Source: Clostridia bacterium | GTDB lineage: Bacteria; Bacillota_A; Clostridia; Oscillospirales; CAG-272 | Direction of reading: 5' to 3' | NCBI GenBank assembly: GCA_017411885.1 | Contig: JAFQPF010000086.1 | Location: 1 to 9,802, forward strand | DNA: 9,802 bases | Shown here: positions 5,430 through 9,802 of the stretch, in pieces | Position numbering within the stretch: the first letter of the stretch is position 1 | How the letters are laid out: every line of letters starts with the position of its first letter | The notes under the pieces: model-generated | Seen by the model: the letters and a program-made list of their open reading frames with translations, nothing else | What the model was told of the DNA's origin: nothing | Database searches by the model: none | Translations under genes and position numbers: made by a program

Positions 5430-6344
5430 ATGAAAAAAATTAAAGTAGGCGGTGCTTTCACCGCATCGGCAGTATCACTCGGATGTATGAGAATGAACGC
5501 CTTAAGCGAAAAGGAAATCGATAAGGTAATGAGCACCGCGCTTGAAAACGGAATCGATTTTTTTGACCACGCAGATATATACGGCGGTGGAAATTGCGAA
5601 AAGTTTTTCGGAGATTATCTTAAAAGGAATCCTGCACTGCGCGATAAAATAAAAATTCAGACTAAATGTGCAATACATAACGGTCAGTATGATTTTTCAA
5701 AGGAGCATATAGTAAGCTCGGTGGAGGGCAGTCTTTCGCGACTTGGAGTCGATTACGTGGACGTGCTCTTGCTTCACAGACCTGATACCCTGATGGAGCC
5801 ACAGGAGGTTGCAGAAGCTTTTGAGATTCTTGAAAACTCGGGCAAGGTAAGACACTTTGGGGTTTCAAACCATAATATGATGCAGATTGAGCTTCTGAAA
5901 ACCGCGGTGAAGCAGCCGCTTATTGCAAATCAGCTGCAGTTTTCAGTCACCGAAGCCGGAATGGTTACATCGGGAATGAATGTCAATATGAAGAATGTCG
6001 AATCGCAGATGCACGATGGCTTTTTGCTTGAATACAGCCGTATAAAGAATATGACGATACAAGCGTGGTCACCTTTCCAGTATGGTTTTTTCAAGGGCTC
6101 GTTCATAGATAATGAGGATTTCCCTGAGCTTAATTTAAAGCTTGCAGAGATTGCCGAAAAATACGGCATAACAAAAACCGGAGTTGCCGCTGCGTGGATT
6201 TTGCGTCACCCGGCAAATATGCAGCTTATCGCAGGTACGATGAACCCGGCACGCATAAGTGAGATAAGTAAGGCGGCGGATATAACGCTGACACATCAGG
6301 AGTGGTACGAGATCTACCGCGCCGCAGGACATTGCCTGCCGTGA
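5430..6344 (+). CDS. Aldo/keto reductase, YdhF type
   Basis: 304-residue NAD(P)H-dependent aldo/keto reductase with a (beta/alpha)8 barrel. The catalytic tetrad is visible: Asp46 and Tyr51 in FDHADIYGG, Lys79 in IQTKC and His116 in LLLHRPD. The FDHADIYGGG signature and the overall pattern (FGVSNHNM, NQLQFSV, AWSPFQYGFF, LIAGTMNPARI) place it with E. coli YdhF-like oxidoreductases, which reduce small carbonyls of unknown physiological identity. The start at 5430 has AAGGTGG 5 bases before it. An in-frame GTG at 5421 lies within that site and is rejected. It follows the rhodanese gene by 28 bases without a terminator, making it the last gene of the thioredoxin reductase operon. Within a redox locus, detoxification of reactive carbonyls is a plausible but unproven role. 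Confidence 0.93.
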   Translation: MKKIKVGGAFTASAVSLGCMRMNALSEKEIDKVMSTALENGIDFFDHADIYGGGNCEKFFGDYLKRNPALRDKIKIQTKCAIHNGQYDFSKEHIVSSVEGSLSRLGVDYVDVLLLHRPDTLMEPQEVAEAFEILENSGKVRHFGVSNHNMMQIELLKTAVKQPLIANQLQFSVTEAGMVTSGMNVNMKNVESQMHDGFLLEYSRIKNMTIQAWSPFQYGFFKGSFIDNEDFPELNLKLAEIAEKYGITKTGVAAAWILRHPANMQLIAGTMNPARISEISKAADITLTHQEWYEIYRAAGHCLP

Positions 6345-6345
6345 T

Positions 6346-6382
6346 GATAAAAACAGGGCGGATATACCGCCCTGTTTTTATC
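6346..6382. terminator. Bidirectional terminator between aldo/keto reductase and AraC genes
   Basis: A perfect 16-bp stem (GATAAAAACAGGGCGG at 6346-6361 with its complement at 6367-6382) encloses a 5-base ATATA loop. GC core plus A/T arms give a T tract on both strands, so it can end both convergent transcripts. The stop codon of the AraC gene (6378-6380) lies inside the right arm. Confidence 0.95.
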
Positions 6383-7184
6383 CCTTGAAATTCTTAGGAT
6401 TTCTTCCGTAAGCCTTTTTGAAAACTCTGTTGAAATAAGCAAGATCGTCGAATCCGACCGTATACGCTGCCTCGCTTACCGTGTATTCACCTGTTTCAAG
6501 AAGCTCTGCCGCCTTTTTTGCTCTCAAAGCATTCTTGTATTTGATAGGCGACGTACCCGAATACTCGTGAAAGCATTTTCTGAATTTGCTTTGCGACATT
6601 GCGCACATTTCAGCAAGCTTTTCTACCGATATGTCTTCTATGTAGTTGTTTTCAATATGAAGTATAGCCTTGTAAATATCCCGGTGGGTATTTTTGAGGT
6701 CTTTTTTTATGTCGTCGAGTATCATCAGGTGGAAAATATCGTAAAGAAGCGAGCAAGCCTTTATTCTGTACCCGAGCTCACCCTTTGCAATCGTTGCATA
6801 TACTTTTTCAAAAAGATTCAGATATGTGCCGTTTTTGTCCTTTATAATAGTCTGTACCGAGTCGGAAAGTGCAAATCTTTCGCCACTTCTTTCGGTGATG
6901 ACAAACTCGAGTGTTATATAACCGATTTCGCTCTCACTTTCCCACTCAGATGTGTATACCACGTCATATGGCAGATACATGATCTCGCCTGCGGAGCAGG
7001 AAACCGTGCCTTTGTCGGTGTTTATAGTGATTTTTCCCTTGGTAACGTACATAAAACGCTCCCATTTGCGCATATTTTTCGTGCATTTGAACACGCGCAC
7101 AGGCTTATCCTTTGTCCTGTTTGCGGTCAGATGTTCTATAAAAAAATCCTCGCGCAAAAGGGCTTGAAAGTTAAGACTATTCAC
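6378..7184 (-). CDS. AraC-family transcription regulator
   Basis: 268 residues from a GTG start. The N-terminal half (about 30-100) is a cupin-type sensing domain (FMYVTKGKITINTDKGTVSCSAGEIMYLP). A helical linker follows. The C-terminal AraC/XylS DNA-binding domain covers about 170-266, with both helix-turn-helix units visible: VEKLAEMCAMSQSKFRKCFHEYSG, then VSEAAYTVGFDDLAYFNRVFKKAYG. It ends in the NPKNFKG tail, close to the family consensus P-x-x-Y/F-R. The start at 7184 has GAGGTG (7197-7192, minus strand) 7 bases upstream. The frame also reaches another GTG at 7199, inside that site, which is rejected. It is divergent from the sugar-enzyme genes and most likely activates them in response to a sugar. 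The ligand is unknown. Confidence 0.93.
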   Translation of the reverse strand: MNSLNFQALLREDFFIEHLTANRTKDKPVRVFKCTKNMRKWERFMYVTKGKITINTDKGTVSCSAGEIMYLPYDVVYTSEWESESEIGYITLEFVITERSGERFALSDSVQTIIKDKNGTYLNLFEKVYATIAKGELGYRIKACSLLYDIFHLMILDDIKKDLKNTHRDIYKAILHIENNYIEDISVEKLAEMCAMSQSKFRKCFHEYSGTSPIKYKNALRAKKAAELLETGEYTVSEAAYTVGFDDLAYFNRVFKKAYGRNPKNFKG

Positions 7185-7191
7185 TTGTATA

Positions 7192-7197
7192 CACCTC
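7192..7197 (-). promoter_or_regulatory. Ribosome binding site fixing the AraC GTG start
   Basis: GAGGTG on the minus strand lies 7 bases before the GTG at 7184. The alternative GTG at 7199 overlaps it and would have no ribosome binding site. Confidence 0.6.
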
Positions 7198-7210
7198 ACT
7201 TTCGTGTTAT

Positions 7211-7239
7211 ATTATACAAATTTAATGTCAATTTGTCAA
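7211..7239 (-). promoter_or_regulatory. Sigma-70-type promoter of the AraC gene
   Basis: On the minus strand, TTGACA (7239-7234) and TATAAT (7216-7211) have a 17-base spacer, a full consensus match. The leader to the GTG start would be about 20 bases. A second TTGACA (7231-7226) belongs to the TGTCAAT repeat and is too close to the -10 to act as a -35. Confidence 0.8.
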
Positions 7240-7240
7240 T
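7226..7240. repeat. Tandem TGTCAAT direct repeat in the divergent regulatory region
   Basis: TGTCAAT occurs at 7226-7232 and again at 7234-7240 (8-base period), with a weaker GTCA at 7246-7249. The repeat covers the AraC -35 box and abuts the -35 of the divergent operon. Direct repeats near -35 boxes are typical of AraC-family binding sites, so it is a candidate operator. Confidence 0.5.
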
Positions 7241-7268
7241 AGACCGTCAGTAAAATGGATGGTATAAT
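7240..7268 (+). promoter_or_regulatory. Promoter of the sugar-enzyme operon
   Basis: TATAAT at 7263-7268 has a 4-of-6 match to the -35 consensus (TAGACC, 7240-7245) at a 17-base spacing. The weak -35 next to candidate AraC repeats fits an activator-dependent promoter. A second TATAAT at 7281-7286 has no -35 and is too close to the GTG start at 7300. Confidence 0.55.
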
Positions 7269-7288
7269 ATACTAAACTAATATAATGC

Positions 7289-7294
7289 GGGGTG
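7289..7294 (+). promoter_or_regulatory. Ribosome binding site fixing the GTG start of the isomerase-like gene
   Basis: GGGGTG lies 5 bases before the GTG at 7300. The in-frame ATG at 7285 lies upstream of and beside this site and would add five residues (MRGVY) not seen in typical family N-termini. Confidence 0.6.
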
Positions 7295-7299
7295 TATAC

Positions 7300-8085
7300 G
7301 TGAAATTCAGTGCTTGTATTGATATGATGTATCCGGAATATGACTTTGCCGACAGAATAAGTGCGGCAAAGGCTGACGGCGTTGATGCCGTCGAATTCTG
7401 GAAGTGGACGGACAAGGACATTGATGCTATTAAAAAAAGTACCGAAAAGCTCGGACTTGATGTGGCACTGTTCAATATCGATTCGACCGATGAGAAATTA
7501 TCCTACGACCTTTCGCGCGGAATACTTTCACACGGACGTACCGATGATTTTATTCGTGCTCTTAATGAAACTGTGCCCGTTATGAAAAAGCTTGGCTGCG
7601 ATAAAATCATCGTCCTTGCGGGTGACGTTGACGAAAAAATACCGTACAGCCTTGCGCTTGATAATATCTATAAAGTATTAAAGGCGGCAGCACCTGTAGC
7701 AGAGTCTTATGGTGTAATGCTTTTGCTTGAACCACTCAATACCTACGACAGACCGTCCTACGTGCTTCCTTATTCACGTGATGCCTTTGATATAGTAAAG
7801 GGTGTTTCGTCGCCGTCGGTCAAGCTGTTGCTTGACATTTATCATACTCAGCGAATGGAAGGAAATCTCATAGACACAATAGAGAAAAATATCGCTCATA
7901 TCGGACATTTCCACGTTGCAAACTCGCCGTACAGGTGCGAGCCGGATAATGGAGAGATAGATTACAGAGCGGTTTTAACAGCAATTGACGCAACGACCTA
8001 TAACGACTGCGTCGGATTTGAATACCGTGTACGCAACAGTGGATTTTCGCTCAAAAAATATATAGAAGAATACAAAGCGAGGTAA
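7300..8085 (+). CDS. Hydroxypyruvate isomerase-like TIM-barrel sugar isomerase/epimerase
   Basis: This 261-residue, single-domain cytoplasmic protein belongs to the AP-endonuclease-2-like TIM-barrel family. The metal-binding residues are visible at barrel strand ends: Glu144 (LLLEPLN), Asp179 (LLLDIYH), His205 (GHFHVAN) and Glu241 (GFEYR). The start (MKFSACIDMMY), the length and the residue spacing resemble hydroxypyruvate isomerase and related 2-oxo-tetronate isomerases, where, as I recall, a Gln takes the place of His205. Such enzymes move carbonyl groups or epimerise keto-sugars. The GTG start at 7300 is chosen because GGGGTG lies 5 bases upstream. The gene is first in an operon with two Gfo/Idh/MocA dehydrogenases, separated by 5 bases from the next gene, and is divergent from the AraC regulator. 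The true substrate cannot be read from sequence. Confidence 0.85.
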   Translation: MKFSACIDMMYPEYDFADRISAAKADGVDAVEFWKWTDKDIDAIKKSTEKLGLDVALFNIDSTDEKLSYDLSRGILSHGRTDDFIRALNETVPVMKKLGCDKIIVLAGDVDEKIPYSLALDNIYKVLKAAAPVAESYGVMLLLEPLNTYDRPSYVLPYSRDAFDIVKGVSSPSVKLLLDIYHTQRMEGNLIDTIEKNIAHIGHFHVANSPYRCEPDNGEIDYRAVLTAIDATTYNDCVGFEYRVRNSGFSLKKYIEEYKAR

Positions 8086-8090
8086 TTATT

Positions 8091-9344
8091 ATGGGAATCA
8101 AAATCGGAATTGTGGGCTTCGGAGAGTTTTCTGAAAGCTTTCTTGACTTGTTTTTAACACACCCCGATGTTGAAAAGGTGGTAGGTGCTGAGCTTATGAA
8201 GGAGCGCCGTGAACATATAATGCAAAATTTCGGCGTGGCAAAAATGTATGAGTCTTACGAGGATATGCTCGCGTATGAGACAGATCTTGACTGTATAGGA
8301 ATCTTTACTCAGCGTCATCAGCACGGACCGATGATACTTCAAGCATTAAAGGCAGACAAGAACGTTTTTTCTGCAGTACCTATGTCGTGCGAGATTGAAC
8401 AGTCAAAGGAAATAATCGAGCTGGTAAAGAAAAAAAGACTCATATACATGAGCGGTGAGACCTGCTACTATTTCCCCTGCGCAATATTCTGCCGTGAGAG
8501 ATATCAAACCGGTGAGTTTGGCAGGTTTGTATACGGAGAATCGCAGTATTATCACGATATTACCGAAATGTTCGATTCGTTCTCCGGCTCGGGCGGAGAC
8601 GGATGGAAGAGAATAGCCGGTATTCCGCCTATGTACTATTCGACACATTCAATGTCAATGTTATTTTTGTCTATTGGCGAGTATCCTGTTGAGGTCTCCT
8701 GCGTGGGCTTTGAGGATGATCTCGGCGACGGCATATACGGCAAGGGCAATAATAACTGGGATAACCCTTACAGCAATCAGTCGGCGCTCTTCAAAATGTC
8801 GGGCGGCGGTGTTGCAAGAATAAACGAATTCAGACGTTGCGGAACCGCAAAGCCATCGTCGTACATAACAAGCCTTATCGGAACGCACGCAAATTATCAG
8901 TGTGCGGGTATGCATCACGTATTTTCAAAGGGCGGCGTGTTCGGACAAACCCCATCGGTCGAGTACGTCAGCGAGCTTATCAATACATTCAAGTACACGC
9001 AGAATAAGGATAAGATCGACCTTAATCTTGCACCGGTTACCTATGACTATCATCGCGGATATTCGCCTGTGCATGATTTGAGCCGCCTGCCGGTTGCTCA
9101 CAGGGATATACCCGACGGAGGACACAACGGTTCACACGCTTTCCTTGTGGATGATTTCGTAAGAGCGGTCATGACAGGCAAGCTTCCGCCTAATAACGCG
9201 TGGGACTCTGCAATTTGCTCAATTCCCGGCATTATCGCCCATGAATCGGCAATGCTCGGCGGAAAACCGCTTGAAGTGCCGTTTCTCGGCAACGCTCCTG
9301 AGGATTGGGAAAAGATTGATTATAACGACAGAATTTACAACTGA
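8091..9344 (+). CDS. Gfo/Idh/MocA-family dehydrogenase with AVP in place of EKP
   Basis: 417 residues, somewhat longer than the usual 330-390 for the family. The N-terminal Rossmann fold has GIVGFGEFSESF (third glycine replaced by serine). Residues 70-82 (GIFTQRHQHGPMI) are the strand and loop before the catalytic motif. At 92-101 the sequence reads VFSAVPMSCE, so the nearly universal EKP motif, whose Lys aids catalysis, is replaced by AVP. A substrate-domain histidine (His186 in YYSTHSMSM) and the HxxH-like region HNGSHAFLVDDF are present. Family members oxidise or reduce sugars, inositols and amino sugars with NAD(P). The missing Lys suggests changed chemistry or a partner role with the next gene. 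The ribosome binding site (GCGAGG, 8077-8082) overlaps the end of the preceding gene, which ends only 5 bases before the ATG. Stable NAD binding is plausible; the reaction is unknown. Confidence 0.9.
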   Translation: MGIKIGIVGFGEFSESFLDLFLTHPDVEKVVGAELMKERREHIMQNFGVAKMYESYEDMLAYETDLDCIGIFTQRHQHGPMILQALKADKNVFSAVPMSCEIEQSKEIIELVKKKRLIYMSGETCYYFPCAIFCRERYQTGEFGRFVYGESQYYHDITEMFDSFSGSGGDGWKRIAGIPPMYYSTHSMSMLFLSIGEYPVEVSCVGFEDDLGDGIYGKGNNNWDNPYSNQSALFKMSGGGVARINEFRRCGTAKPSSYITSLIGTHANYQCAGMHHVFSKGGVFGQTPSVEYVSELINTFKYTQNKDKIDLNLAPVTYDYHRGYSPVHDLSRLPVAHRDIPDGGHNGSHAFLVDDFVRAVMTGKLPPNNAWDSAICSIPGIIAHESAMLGGKPLEVPFLGNAPEDWEKIDYNDRIYN

Positions 9345-9355
9345 CGGAGATAACT

Positions 9356-9802
9356 ATGAAGGTAGCAATTATAGGCTGCGGAATGATAGCAAATTTTGCA
9401 CACATTCCTGCGTACAGACATTTACCCAATGATTTTGAACTCGTCGCAGTATGCGACAATAATATAGAAGTGGCAAGGGATACTGCTCAAAGGCATAATA
9501 TCCCTTATTACACAGATAATGCCGACAAGCTGCTCTGTGACACCTGCCCCGATATCGTATCCGTGTGTGTGCCGAATATGTTCCATAAAAAATACGTCGA
9601 AGCGGCGCTTAACTGTGGCGCACATGTTATATGTGAAAAACCTCTTGCAGTATCATATAGCGATGCAAAAGAGTTGTTTGTGCTTGCAAAATCAAAAAAT
9701 CTGATGCTTTGTGCTTGTCAGAGTATGAGATTTACGCCCGACAGACTTGATGCAAAAAGGTTTATTGATGCAGGCGGGCTCGGAGATATTTACTATGGCG
9801 AA
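9356..9802 (+). CDS. Gfo/Idh/MocA-family dehydrogenase, 3' partial
   Basis: The frame is open from the ATG at 9356 to the right edge, giving 149 residues of an expected 330-400. The N-terminal Rossmann motif is GCGMIA (residues 7-12: IIGCGMIANFAHIPAY), Asp34 ends strand 2 (VAVCDN) and the catalytic motif CEKPLA contains EKP at 94-96. Unlike its neighbour upstream, it has the canonical catalytic lysine (Lys95). GGAGA lies 6 bases before the ATG, and the gene begins 12 bases after the previous stop, so the three sugar-enzyme genes form one operon. It should be an NAD(P)-dependent sugar or polyol dehydrogenase. The substrate-binding domain is outside the window, so specificity cannot be judged. 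Confidence 0.93.
   Translation, partial: MKVAIIGCGMIANFAHIPAYRHLPNDFELVAVCDNNIEVARDTAQRHNIPYYTDNADKLLCDTCPDIVSVCVPNMFHKKYVEAALNCGAHVICEKPLAVSYSDAKELFVLAKSKNLMLCACQSMRFTPDRLDAKRFIDAGGLGDIYYGE

Noticed and set aside
4979..5536. Minus-strand open frame of 185 codons, hydrophobic C-terminus
   Set aside because: It is antisense to the rhodanese lipoprotein and the start of the aldo/keto reductase. The apparent hydrophobicity mirrors charged codons on the other strand.
6567..7253. Plus-strand open frame of 228 codons
   Set aside because: It is antisense to the AraC gene, runs across the divergent promoters and has no family resemblance.

Overview
The window reads as chromosomal DNA of a gut-type, low-to-moderate GC Firmicute of class Clostridia. 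The reasons are purine-rich GGAGG-like ribosome binding sites before almost every gene, near-consensus TTGACA/TATAAT promoters, frequent ATA and AGA codons, and protein families typical of clostridia. I cannot name a genus. No RNA gene, mobile element, CRISPR array or plasmid/phage signature is visible, and no gene-free stretch exceeds about 120 bases.

Region A (1-2597): the 3' part of a QueG-like iron-sulfur protein gene is cut by the left edge. It overlaps by 4 bases (ATGA) a gene for a cytoplasmic glycoside-hydrolase-like TIM-barrel protein of the GH101/GH129/DUF5696 type. A strong intrinsic terminator follows.

Region B (2597-6382): a thiol-redox locus. Thioredoxin (+) converges on, and overlaps the tail of, a Crp/Fnr-family regulator gene (-). 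Divergent from the regulator is a tight operon: thioredoxin reductase, a FeoA-like small protein, a lipoprotein with a rhodanese domain, and a YdhF-type aldo/keto reductase. A perfect 15-bp Crp/Fnr-type palindrome lies upstream of thioredoxin, about 41 bp before the predicted transcription start. That is the class II activator position, and no -35 box is present there. The regulator has seven cysteines and lacks the cAMP-binding signature, so the simplest hypothesis is a Crp/Fnr protein that senses thiol/redox state and activates thioredoxin. The lipoprotein carries a GIIGGADGPT peptide best known from the beta subunits of sodium-pumping decarboxylases.

Region C (6346-9802): a sugar-catabolism-like locus. 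An AraC regulator (-) is divergent from a hydroxypyruvate-isomerase-like TIM-barrel enzyme and two tandem Gfo/Idh/MocA dehydrogenase genes. The second dehydrogenase gene runs off the right edge. The first has AVP where the family normally has the catalytic EKP motif. The shared intergenic region has back-to-back promoters, a TGTCAAT direct repeat over the -35 boxes and a 9-bp inverted repeat next to both GTG start codons, all plausible AraC operators.
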